Assembly: GCA_910575075.1 (NCBI GenBank)
Contig: CAJTCY010000019.1
Location: 47,947 to 111,946, forward strand
From: Lachnospiraceae bacterium
GTDB taxonomy: Bacteria; Bacillota; Clostridia; Lachnospirales; Lachnospiraceae
Length of the DNA stretch: 64,000 nucleotides
Direction of reading: 5' to 3'
Part shown: piece by piece, positions 34,494-43,052 of the stretch
How positions within the stretch are numbered: position 1 is the stretch's first letter
Layout: each line of letters starts with the position of its first letter
Notes under the pieces: generated by a model
The model's input: only the letters and a program-made list of their open reading frames with translations
The model's database searches: none
What the model was told of the DNA's origin: nothing
Position numbers and translations under genes: made by a program

Positions 34494-36279
34494 TGTTTCC
34501 ATCCTCCACTTCTATGTATTTATTCTTGCGCTCGTACTGTTCTGTCAGCAGAAAGTTCCACACAGTTCCTCCGTCATCCAGATCATCTTTTTTCACGAAG
34601 CCCATTTCTTCATAGAATCTTTCAACCATATGATTTTTTGCTGTCGGATAGTAATACCCTACGATTTCTGTAATTCCCTTCGTTTTGCATCTCGCCGCCA
34701 ATGCATCCATCATGGCAAATTCCATATCGCGTTTCAGTACCCGGCAGCTCATCAGCCACAAATCAATATGACACTGCAGGCCTCTTATATTCCCAATCAC
34801 AAGAGACACCACCCCGTTATCACCAAACTTATCCTCCAACTTTCCATACAGCGTTATGTATTCTGAACTTGATGCAGCTTCTTCAATTTCTGGCTGAGTG
34901 TACCGCCTTGTAGTCAGATTAAACTGATTGCTTTTATTCGTAAGCTGTGCAATTCTTGGCATATACAGCTCTTCAAAAGGTCTGATAACAGCCCTCATTT
35001 GCAAAGATTCCAAATAATCTCCGTAGTTGGAAAACGCTTCTATGCTCACAGCCCGTTTTCTATTCTCCTCATACATTTCAGCTCGTTTTTTATCTTCATC
35101 TGAAAAAGCAGTAGTTTCGAAAAATCCAGAGCGGTCCACCAGTTCAATGTAATGAGAAACATCCGTCAATTCAGGAGATTTTACTCCCGGAATCTGATTT
35201 GTGACGATATGTCTCTCAGCAGGATTGTCGTCCAAAAACACAAGGCTTTCCGGCAGCAGCGAAATCTCATCTGCTATCTCCTTAAAATTTATGTCTTTTG
35301 GATTCCAATTTGCTTTTATGCATATAAAATCTTGTTCTGAAAGTGCCCCGTCGGGATGGTTTAAGCCAAGTATTGCATTCTCTTTTTCGTTTTTTGAATT
35401 CACGGCAAGGATAACGCCTAACTGTTTATGTGCTTTTATATATTTCTGAAACGCAAGATATGCCTGCCCCTCCGCTTCTTCCTGACCTATGCGAATATTA
35501 TCTGCTCCATCTTCGCCAATAATTCCTCCCCATAGCGTATGATCCAAGTCACAAACGAATCCTTTTTTGTTTCTCCCCATCAGAGATTTTACAATATTTG
35601 CCACATTAAATGACAAATACGGGATCGCTGGCACTGCGACAGCATACTTATACATGTACCAATAAAACGGATCTGACCACTTCTTTAACCCATAATCCGC
35701 TGATATGTAATTCAAGTCACATATATAGAATTTTTCATGATGCTGCGCATATTTGTAAAATTCCATATTGAGTCTCGTCACATAATTGACTGATCCATGC
35801 ACATCATAAGAATCCCGATTTCCCATAAGCCTGTAATAAGGCAGTTCAAAGTTGTTTTGTATCACAGAGCAGCGGTAAACATCACACAATCTATCCCATA
35901 TCCCAGTATAACGCCTGATTTCGGTCTTCACCATTTTCTCTATCTGCGCAGGCGTATCTCCTTGCGCAGGATAACTTTGAATATTGTGATTTGACGTACA
36001 TATGTAGATGATGTCTGGTTTAAATATTTCTAATCTTTCATTCGGAAACATTGCCTCCTCAAAATACTGATTATATTCGGACTCATAAAAATCGGCCTTA
36101 ATATGGTTATTCATCAAAAACAATTCCAATACTTGCCTGATATTACTTGTTGTGCTGCCGCCCAGTATAGCAATTCTTACTTGCACGAAATCTTCCGAAT
36201 CTATGAGCAGTTCCCTTCTAAGCCGTTTCTTATTCGCAATGATATACTCCGAATCAAACGGATACTCTAACTCTTTCAA
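34480..36279 (-). CDS. FkbH-like HAD-IIIC acyl-transfer protein
   Basis: 599 residues. The N-terminal region (about 1-235) is SGNH/GDSL-like (ILGGSTTSNIRQVLELFL). The middle HAD-IIIC domain has KGFVCDLDHTLWGGIIGEDG (nucleophile Asp near 244). The C-terminal GNAT-like domain covers about 440-590. FkbH-family proteins load a phosphoglycerate-derived or related three-carbon unit onto an ACP. It uses a TTG start 8 bases after GGAGG; the in-frame TTG five codons earlier lies inside the ribosome site. First gene of the switched operon. Confidence 0.9.
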   Translation of the reverse strand: MKELEYPFDSEYIIANKKRLRRELLIDSEDFVQVRIAILGGSTTSNIRQVLELFLMNNHIKADFYESEYNQYFEEAMFPNERLEIFKPDIIYICTSNHNIQSYPAQGDTPAQIEKMVKTEIRRYTGIWDRLCDVYRCSVIQNNFELPYYRLMGNRDSYDVHGSVNYVTRLNMEFYKYAQHHEKFYICDLNYISADYGLKKWSDPFYWYMYKYAVAVPAIPYLSFNVANIVKSLMGRNKKGFVCDLDHTLWGGIIGEDGADNIRIGQEEAEGQAYLAFQKYIKAHKQLGVILAVNSKNEKENAILGLNHPDGALSEQDFICIKANWNPKDINFKEIADEISLLPESLVFLDDNPAERHIVTNQIPGVKSPELTDVSHYIELVDRSGFFETTAFSDEDKKRAEMYEENRKRAVSIEAFSNYGDYLESLQMRAVIRPFEELYMPRIAQLTNKSNQFNLTTRRYTQPEIEEAASSSEYITLYGKLEDKFGDNGVVSLVIGNIRGLQCHIDLWLMSCRVLKRDMEFAMMDALAARCKTKGITEIVGYYYPTAKNHMVERFYEEMGFVKKDDLDDGGTVWNFLLTEQYERKNKYIEVEDGNNGKR

Positions 36280-36311
36280 GTATCCCACCTCCAAAATTAA
36301 TTTCCTGCAAG

Positions 36312-36516
36312 AATTATCAAAAAGTGTACTTTTTAATAATTATGATTTTCGCGTTGTTCGCAATGTCTTTGCATAAAATTAAAAGAAAAATCTCTAAAAA
36401 TCTAAAAATATACTGTTAAAACGCACAAAAAACAAGAAAATTATTGCTTTGCCATCTGGTTTATAGTAAAATATTTCCCAAACAGAGAACTATCAAAAAG
36501 TACACTTTTTGATAGT
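36312..36516. promoter_or_regulatory. putative invertible promoter segment (two recombinase sites)
   Basis: Site 1 (36312-36341) is a 30-bp palindrome, AATTATCAAAAAGT-GT-ACTTTTTAATAATT, with one mismatch. Site 2 (36489-36516) is a perfect 28-bp palindrome, ACTATCAAAAAGT-AC-ACTTTTTGATAGT. The central dinucleotides GT and AC are reverse complements, so the two sites are in inverted orientation, as needed for inversion by a serine recombinase. About 176 bp lie between the centres. This DNA holds a rightward TTGCTT-17-TAAAAT (36444-36472). A leftward TTGTTT-17-TATATT is also present. The current ON/OFF state cannot be told. Confidence 0.75.
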
Positions 36517-36519
36517 AAA

Positions 36520-37173
<654 letters not shown>

Positions 37174-37208
37174 TCATCTTTATATACAGCCACATAACTA
37201 CTCCTTTC

Positions 37209-37302
37209 CGTATTTTTGTGCGTTCATATGAGTAAAATATTTAAGTATCATTGTATGAATTGTATATGAAATTTTGATAATTTAGTCGTTTCGCAATTGC
37301 CT
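37209..37302 (-). repeat. solo arm of the AGGCAATTGCG repeat family
   Basis: Minus strand: AGGCAATTGCGAAAC, AAAATTTCATATACAATTCA, then TTAAATATTTTACTCATATG and AACGCACAAAA. This is about 90 bases matching the left arm of the 282-bp element, located 75 bp upstream of the recombinase start. Confidence 0.75.
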
Positions 37303-37593
37303 AATTAAAGAAGAAACTGAAAGGAATAAGATTATGAAGATATTTCCCGCAATTTCATTACCGAACTGAGGAAAATTTGAAGGGAAAGCAGGTCAGAGGA
37401 CTGTTTAGAAAAAGTACATGCTCCAAATACAAAATCAAGGAGTTTTGTACCTCCAAATACTCATTATAATAAGAACAGGAACCTCCCATAGAAAACCAGA
37501 TGCTGAAGAAACATTGGATTCCATGAGAGATTCCTATTTTTTAAAGAATGGGCCAAAAATTGCTATTAAACGACAGCCCCTTCAGAGTCCAGC
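37303..37593. other. gene-free stretch before purH-type gene
   Basis: No convincing gene. It holds a 59-codon frame from 37420 (MLQIQNQGVLYLQ...) without a ribosome site and an imperfect hairpin near GTACATGCTCC. It may be decayed DNA next to the recombinase module. Confidence 0.4.
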
Positions 37594-38772
37594 CTAATGA
37601 TGAAACAGACGGATTCCGGTAAAGCACATTGCCATATGGTATTTGTTGCAGGTTGCAATTACATGATCATCACGGATAGAACCGCCTGGTTCTGCCACAT
37701 AAGTGACCCCGCTCTTATGAGCACGCTCAATATTGTCTCCAAAGGGAAAGAACGCATCCGAGCCAAGAGCAACTCCAGTCATCTGATCTAGCCAGGCACG
37801 TTTTTCCTCTCTGGAAAATACTTCCGGCTTCACCTGAAAGATTTTCTCCCATGCGCCATCTGCCAGAACATCCATATAATCCTCTCCAATATATAGATCA
37901 ATGGCATTATCTCTGTCTGCACGTCCAATTCGATCTACAAACTGCAGCTGAAGTACCTTTGGCGCCTGACGCAGAAACCAGTTGTCTGCTTTCTGACCGG
38001 CAAGGCGGGTACAATGAATGCGAGACTGCTGGCCAGCGCCAATACCAATAGCCTGTCCATCTTTCGCATAACAGACAGAGTTAGACTGCGTATATTTGAG
38101 GGTAATCATAGCAATAGCAAGGTCAATTTTTGCAGATTCAGGAATGTCCTTATTCTCTGTTACCACATTTGCAAAAAATTCGTTGTCTATTTTTAATTCA
38201 TTTCTCCCCTGCTCAAAGGTAATTCCAAATACTTCTTTGCGCTCTACAGGATTCGGCACATAATCCGGATCAATCTCAATAACATTATAATTGCCTTTTT
38301 TCTTTGCCTTTAAGATTTCCAGCGCCTCTGGTTCATATCCTGGCGCTATCACGCCGTCAGAAACCTCACGCTTAATGATCTTTGCTGTGGCCACATCGCA
38401 GACATCTGACAAAGAAATAAAATCTCCAAAAGAAGACATCCGGTCTGCACCTCTCGCTCTGGCATAGGCATTTGCAAGCGGTGTAAATTCCATATCCATG
38501 TCATCCACCCAGTAAATCTTTTTTTCCACCTCTGACATAGGCAGCCCCACTGCTGCTCCTGCCGGGGAAACATGTTTGAACGATGTTGCCGCCGGAAGCC
38601 CTGTCGCTTTCTTCAGTTCCTTCACAAGCTGCCAGCCATTGAAAGCATCCAGAAAATTGATATAGCCTGGTTTGCCATTTAATACTTTAATAGGAAGCTC
38701 ACCATTTTCCATATAAATTCTGGAAGGCTTTTGATTCGGGTTACATCCATATTTTAACTCTAATTCCTGCAT
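37594..38772 (-). CDS. AICAR formyltransferase (PurH C-terminal domain only)
   Basis: 392 residues. It matches the transformylase half of PurH (SFKHVSPAGAA with the catalytic Lys-His pair, GIGAGQQSRIHCTRLAG, GSDAFFPFGDNIERA). The N-terminal MGS-like IMP cyclohydrolase domain (about 200 residues) is absent. It formylates AICAR with 10-formyl-tetrahydrofolate. The missing cyclohydrolase is supplied by the adjacent PurO-type gene, 16 bp upstream. Start at the ATG (MQELELKY) 6 bases after GGAGG. Confidence 0.9.
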   Translation of the reverse strand: MQELELKYGCNPNQKPSRIYMENGELPIKVLNGKPGYINFLDAFNGWQLVKELKKATGLPAATSFKHVSPAGAAVGLPMSEVEKKIYWVDDMDMEFTPLANAYARARGADRMSSFGDFISLSDVCDVATAKIIKREVSDGVIAPGYEPEALEILKAKKKGNYNVIEIDPDYVPNPVERKEVFGITFEQGRNELKIDNEFFANVVTENKDIPESAKIDLAIAMITLKYTQSNSVCYAKDGQAIGIGAGQQSRIHCTRLAGQKADNWFLRQAPKVLQLQFVDRIGRADRDNAIDLYIGEDYMDVLADGAWEKIFQVKPEVFSREEKRAWLDQMTGVALGSDAFFPFGDNIERAHKSGVTYVAEPGGSIRDDHVIATCNKYHMAMCFTGIRLFHH

Positions 38773-38788
38773 AACTTCCTCCATCTGT

Positions 38789-39502
38789 CTACTGATTTTT
38801 ATTTACAATCCGTGTCTCATATTCACCGCTACCAATGTCTATATACCTGACAAACAGAGATACCTTATTATCTTCATTGAGGCTGTTCCATATACTATTG
38901 GTAAACGTATCAATATCACCATCAATCTCCACCAGTTTCGGCTCACCTTCAAAACTTGGAAGCGGGTCCCCGTCTCCCTGATAGGTATGAATAAAATGTC
39001 CTTCTCCGTTTACCGGGCTTTCATAAGCAAAGGTATAACGGTTACATGCGTCCGGATTTCCATTGTTGCTCTTTAAAATGGACATGGCATAACTGTAGCT
39101 TCCGTTTTCCAGATGCATAATGCCAGAAATTCGAGGGGTATAGTTGGGCGCATCTGGTTCAAATTCACGAGTCCGCAATGCCTGTTCAAAGGTTTGCTGT
39201 TTGTCCATCAGTTCATAAATAGTATCTGTCTGATCTCCATTCGTAACAATTGTCTTATTACCCAGTACACGCACCGGCGCATAAATAATCAGACTGGGAT
39301 CACTTAACTTGGAAGGATCAAATGCCTGAGTACGGATTCCCTCACCTTCTTCCACAAAAATACGGTTTCTGCTATTTTCACTTCTTCCCATTATAAAATA
39401 AGCAGTCACCGCATATTTTCCATCCCCGGATTTTCCCACAACAATTCCTCTTCCAGGATATGCATTTTCTTTTAATTCTGTTTCCAATTGTAAACGCTTC
39501 AC
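38789..39502 (-). CDS. IMP cyclohydrolase, PurO-type
   Basis: 237 residues, resembling the archaeal-type IMP cyclohydrolase (NTN-hydrolase-like fold). Recognisable segments are AYPGRGIVVGKS, YFIMGRSENSRNR, and DALxYTPRIS-like PNYTPRISGIM. It closes FAICAR to IMP, the last step of purine synthesis. Paired with the formyltransferase, it replaces bifunctional PurH. No purine-pathway neighbours other than this pair. Confidence 0.88.
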   Translation of the reverse strand: MKRLQLETELKENAYPGRGIVVGKSGDGKYAVTAYFIMGRSENSRNRIFVEEGEGIRTQAFDPSKLSDPSLIIYAPVRVLGNKTIVTNGDQTDTIYELMDKQQTFEQALRTREFEPDAPNYTPRISGIMHLENGSYSYAMSILKSNNGNPDACNRYTFAYESPVNGEGHFIHTYQGDGDPLPSFEGEPKLVEIDGDIDTFTNSIWNSLNEDNKVSLFVRYIDIGSGEYETRIVNKNQ

Positions 39503-39537
39503 TTCATGTCCTCCTTTGAACCTTATATAACCTCTTA

Positions 39538-39570
39538 TAAAAAAGGAATCCTGACATACAGGATTCCTCT
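39538..39570 (-). terminator. terminator of cheV
   Basis: Minus strand AGGAATCCTG-TATGT-CAGGATTCCT followed by TTTTTTAT, between the cheV stop and the purO start. Confidence 0.8.
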
Positions 39571-39629
39571 GCCTGTCTGCAGGTATTTCAAACAGTACCC
39601 GGGCAGGTTAATTCACTCTTTTTGATTCT

Positions 39630-40559
39630 TTATTCCTGCTGCTTCAGCGCCAGCTTCTCTTTTCTCTCATCCAAAAGCTTATCAATAGCGCTTACCAGTT
39701 TGCCAATTTCCGGCTTTGTAAGCTGCGCATCTGCACCCAGCATCTCGCCTTTACGCCGCATTTCTTCGTTCACAAGAGATGAGAAAATAATAACAGGAAT
39801 ATGCTTTAATTCTTCATCTTCCTTCACCAGTTTCGTAAGACGATGCCCATCCATCAAAGGCATCTCTATATCTGTAATGACCATATGTACCTTATCATCC
39901 AAATTGCCTTCCTTACGGAATTCGCAGAGCTTATCCCACGCCTCCTGCCCATTGTTATTCACAATCAGCTTCGTATAACCGGCTTTCTTAAGACAGTCTG
40001 TAATCAGCTTGGAAAGAAGCGGAGAATCCTCTGCAACAATAATAGGTGAATCACTTCTGTTGCGTTCTTCCAGTTCATCAATATCAGATACCTGCAACCC
40101 TGTCTCCGGGCTGATATCTGTTACAATCTTCTCAAAGTCCAGAATTACAATCAACCTGTCCTCCAACTTGATAACTCCAGTTGAAACTCCATTTTCCTCA
40201 ATATTGATTGTAGCATCCGGTGTGATAATGTCTGCCCAGGAAAGTCTGTGAATACCGCAAACCTCGTCTACATGAAAAGCAATGTTCAATTTATTAAAAT
40301 TAGTTATAATAAAAAGACCGTCCTTCTCATTATCAGGAAGACCAAGGCATCCGCGCAAATTTATAACAGAAATCATGGTATCACGCGGCATAAATATACC
40401 TTCCACACAAGGATGTGCATTGGGAATCGGAGTAACTGGCTGATAAGTTAAAATCTCCCGAATCTTCGCTACATTAATTCCATAATGATTTCCTGCCAGG
40501 GTAAATTCCAGTACCTCCAGCTCATTTGTTCCATTCTCTAAAAGAATCTTTGTATCCAT
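39630..40559 (-). CDS. cheV: chemotaxis coupling protein CheV
   Basis: 309 residues. The N-terminal CheW domain (about 1-155) contains GNHYGINVAKIREIL and VINLRGCLGLP. The C-terminal receiver domain (about 180-300) has phosphorylation Asp in MVITDIEMPLMDGHRL and the conserved SSL and K motifs. It couples receptors to CheA and adapts by phosphorylation. No other motility or chemotaxis gene lies in this window. Start set at the ATG (MDTKILLE); a TTG closer to GAGGAG is too near. Confidence 0.9.
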   Translation of the reverse strand: MDTKILLENGTNELEVLEFTLAGNHYGINVAKIREILTYQPVTPIPNAHPCVEGIFMPRDTMISVINLRGCLGLPDNEKDGLFIITNFNKLNIAFHVDEVCGIHRLSWADIITPDATINIEENGVSTGVIKLEDRLIVILDFEKIVTDISPETGLQVSDIDELEERNRSDSPIIVAEDSPLLSKLITDCLKKAGYTKLIVNNNGQEAWDKLCEFRKEGNLDDKVHMVITDIEMPLMDGHRLTKLVKEDEELKHIPVIIFSSLVNEEMRRKGEMLGADAQLTKPEIGKLVSAIDKLLDERKEKLALKQQE

Positions 40560-40662
40560 AATTGTCAATCGCTCCTCTCCGGTATATTGCCGTATCAATC
40601 TATTTATTTCATTATAGCATATACTTTCTGAAAAATATACAAAATTTTTTATTTTTCAAGAT

Positions 40663-41406
40663 TTATTTCATCTTTATTTCCGTTGTTTTTCCATCCATCT
40701 CAAGCGTAAGCTGCATAGATGAAATATTTTCCACTGTCTTTTCCGGAACCTGAAACAGCAAAATTCCTGCCTCTGTCTGCCCGGCTTCTAAAGTTCCCGT
40801 ATATGTAGCAACATCATTGGTGAGGATGGTCATTTCGTTCTTAACGCCTTTATCCCCATTAATCTTAAGCGTAAACTGAGGCTGTTTTTCCAACAAATTA
40901 CATTCTGCCGCAGCATTTCCCGTATTCGTAATATTTATATTCAGCAGCATATAAACATTGCCTGCTGGAGCATCCAGAGAAAAATAATCTCCCTGACTGT
41001 AGCTGCTGACAATTGAATAATCCTTATAAGAAAATTCCACTCCAGGCACTGCAAGCGCTTCTGTAAAAGTAGACTGCCCTGCCTCCTGTGCTTTCTCTTC
41101 GTTCTTCTTATCCTCTTCCTTCGGTTTATCTTGCTCAGGCTTTTCTTCCTTGTCTTCCTTCGGTTTTTCTTCCTTCGGCTTCTTCACTTCTTCCTCTTCA
41201 TCTTCCTGTTCAGGTTCTTCCTCTTCAGGATAAACTGCTGTCAGGCCTTCCTGTTGGAAACTGTTATGCTTTGCAAGCGTTCCGGCAGAATATTGTATCA
41301 CTATGGCTTCTTCACTTTCTGTAAGGGGTGTAACTGCTTCTCCACAACCGGTCAGGAGCACTGCTGCCGCAGCCAATGCGATACCCTTTTTTATGATTTT
41401 TGTCAT
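40663..41406 (-). CDS. lipoprotein with acidic linker and DUF4352-like domain
   Basis: 247 residues. The lipobox is LLTGCG, cleaved before Cys21 or so. A Pro/Glu/Lys-rich linker (about 55-110) extends from the membrane, followed by a DUF4352/TRF2-like immunoglobulin fold (about 115-247). It is anchored to the outer face of the membrane; function unknown. The low-complexity linker could vary in length between strains. Confidence 0.85.
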   Translation of the reverse strand: MTKIIKKGIALAAAAVLLTGCGEAVTPLTESEEAIVIQYSAGTLAKHNSFQQEGLTAVYPEEEEPEQEDEEEEVKKPKEEKPKEDKEEKPEQDKPKEEDKKNEEKAQEAGQSTFTEALAVPGVEFSYKDYSIVSSYSQGDYFSLDAPAGNVYMLLNINITNTGNAAAECNLLEKQPQFTLKINGDKGVKNEMTILTNDVATYTGTLEAGQTEAGILLFQVPEKTVENISSMQLTLEMDGKTTEIKMK

Positions 41407-41498
41407 AAATTTGTCTCCTTTCCATTTGACTACTAATATTCTACCATTATTTATCCCTCAGAGCAACCATATTTTATTTATAAATTTCCAGTGAAAAG

Positions 41499-41527
41499 TT
41501 GTATCTTAAATTATTTTATGCTAAAAT
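41499..41527 (+). promoter_or_regulatory. rnpB promoter
   Basis: TTGTAT (41499-41504), 17-base spacer, TAAAAT (41522-41527), placing the start of transcription 7-8 bases later at the first base of the RNase P RNA. Confidence 0.7.
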
Positions 41528-41534
41528 GTACAAA

Positions 41535-41950
41535 ATAAGCAGGGCAGATAATCGCGGCTGCAAGCGTCGAAAGACCGCAGGTGAGGAAAGTCCGGGCTTC
41601 ACAGGGCAGGATGCCGGTTAACGGCCGGTGGAGGCGACTCTAAGGACAGTGCAACAGAAATATACCGCTATTATGGAATCCCCCTTCTGTTCACAGATGG
41701 ACGGAATCCGGGCAATCAAATTTTCTGCGAAAATTTGATTGCAAATAGTAAGGGTGGAAGGGCAGCTTAAGAGACTACCGCCTGTCTGGCAACAGGCAGG
41801 GCACATGTAAACCCCATCCGAAGCAAGACCGAACAGAAGCGTTGACGTTGCCCGCCAGCTTCAGGTAGGTCGCAGGATCTGACTGGCGACAGTCAGGCTA
41901 GATAGATGATTATCCACGACATAACCCGGCTTACCGCTCTGCTTATTATT
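41535..41950 (+). ncRNA. rnpB: RNase P RNA
   Basis: Bacterial class A-like RNase P RNA. The universal blocks are visible: AGGAAAGTCCGGGCTTC near 41584, CAGTGCAACAGAAATATACCGC-type P8/P10 region, AGGGTGGAAGGGCAGC, the loop AGACCGAACAGA, and the 3' ACATAACCCGGCTTACC. P1 pairs AATAAGCAG at the 5' end with CTGCTTATT at the 3' end. About 416 nt. One extra long arm, CAATCAAATTTTC/GAAAATTTGATTG, lies near 41710. It processes tRNA 5' ends. Confidence 0.97.
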
Positions 41951-42063
41951 TTATAACCATAATTTATTACAAAAATATAAACAATTCTTAAAAGAAAATA
42001 ACTTCATTGACTTCCTGTTTTTTCTGCGCTACCATAAAGAAAAAACACACAGGAGAATAAATT

Positions 42064-42459
42064 ATGAGACAAAAAATACAGCGTTTTATGATAGGAAGAT
42101 ACGGCGCCGACCAATTCGGACAGTTATTGATGGGAATTTCCGTTGTGCTTCTGTTCGTTTCTCTGCTTACCAGGCTGGACATTTTTTACATTCTTGCCCT
42201 GGGATGTATGGGTTATGAATATTACCGCATGATGTCCCGGCAGATTGAACGGCGGTATCAGGAAAACCAGAAATTCATGAACTGGCGCCTTCATTTTATA
42301 ACCAAATGCAAGAAAAAGAAAGAACATTTCAGCCAGAGAAAAATTTACCATTTCTATAAATGCCCTTCCTGCCGGCAGAAGGTGCGCGTTCCCAGAGGAA
42401 AAGGAAAAATCTGCATTACCTGCCCTAAATGCAGAACAGAATTCATCAAAAAAAGTTAA
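42064..42459 (+). CDS. small membrane protein with zinc ribbon
   Basis: 131 residues. One or two membrane segments (about 18-55) precede a basic stretch and a C-terminal zinc ribbon with CPSC ... CPKC (spacing about 20). Such proteins are common and uncharacterised in Clostridia. It is directly downstream of rnpB and followed by a strong terminator. The ribosome site (ACAGGAG) precedes the ATG. Confidence 0.75.
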   Translation: MRQKIQRFMIGRYGADQFGQLLMGISVVLLFVSLLTRLDIFYILALGCMGYEYYRMMSRQIERRYQENQKFMNWRLHFITKCKKKKEHFSQRKIYHFYKCPSCRQKVRVPRGKGKICITCPKCRTEFIKKS

Positions 42460-42481
42460 AATATTTTCATCTTTCATGGAC

Positions 42482-42507
42482 AAACCCCCCTCTTCGGGGG
42501 TTTTATT
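42482..42507 (+). terminator. terminator after the zinc-ribbon gene
   Basis: AAACCCCCC-TCTTC-GGGGGTTTT, a GC-rich stem followed by TTTTATTTAT. Confidence 0.85.
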
Positions 42508-42549
42508 TATGTAAGCGTTTACAAATATACGGAAAAAGAGGTGAGACGG

Positions 42550-43050
42550 ATGCAGAACCTGGAAGTGGAACAAATCTACCGCAAATATTTTGCGGCAATT
42601 TACAGCATCTGTTTTCTCTATATGAAAAATGAGGCAGATGCCTGTGATATGGTACAGGAAACATTTCTGAAAATGCTGCAGGGATATTTTACCTATCAAA
42701 ACGAGGAAAAAACAAAGGCATGGCTGATTGTAACTGCTTCTAACTGCTGCAAAAAGCAACTCAGAAAAAGCTGGAGAAAAAAACAGATCAGCTATGATGC
42801 TGCCATCCACGACATGGGTAAGGAAGATCCTGATAATCTATTGCTGCGAATCGTAGAAGAACTAGAAGAAAAATACCGTCTTCCGGTATACCTTTATTAC
42901 TTTGAAGGATATCAAAGCAAAGAGATCGCTAAAATACTTCATGTCAATGCTTCCACCATTAGAAGCCGGCTGGCAAAAGCACGGCAGATACTGCGTTTAG
43001 AACTAGCTCCAGAACAGATTGCAAAGGAAACGATCAGAAAGGCGTGGTGA
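42550..43050 (+). CDS. ECF-type sigma factor
   Basis: 166 residues. Region 2 is DACDMVQETFLKMLQG and region 4 is SKEIAKILHVNASTIRSRLAKARQ, a typical ECF sigma. It directs RNA polymerase to a small regulon controlled by its partner anti-sigma, encoded directly downstream. Start set at the ATG six bases after GAGGTG. The promoter autoregulated by such systems was not identified. Confidence 0.88.
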   Translation: MQNLEVEQIYRKYFAAIYSICFLYMKNEADACDMVQETFLKMLQGYFTYQNEEKTKAWLIVTASNCCKKQLRKSWRKKQISYDAAIHDMGKEDPDNLLLRIVEELEEKYRLPVYLYYFEGYQSKEIAKILHVNASTIRSRLAKARQILRLELAPEQIAKETIRKAW

Positions 43051-43052
43051 AT

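Noticed and set aside
36312..36516. Alternative view: site pair as a simple resolvase res site
   Set aside because: The two sites are inverted and their central dinucleotides match only in inverted orientation, so deletion is not the expected outcome. Not fully excluded without read data.
37420..37596. 59-codon plus-strand frame (MLQIQNQGVLYLQ...)
   Set aside because: No ribosome site, no recognisable family, and it runs into the end of the PurH-type gene.
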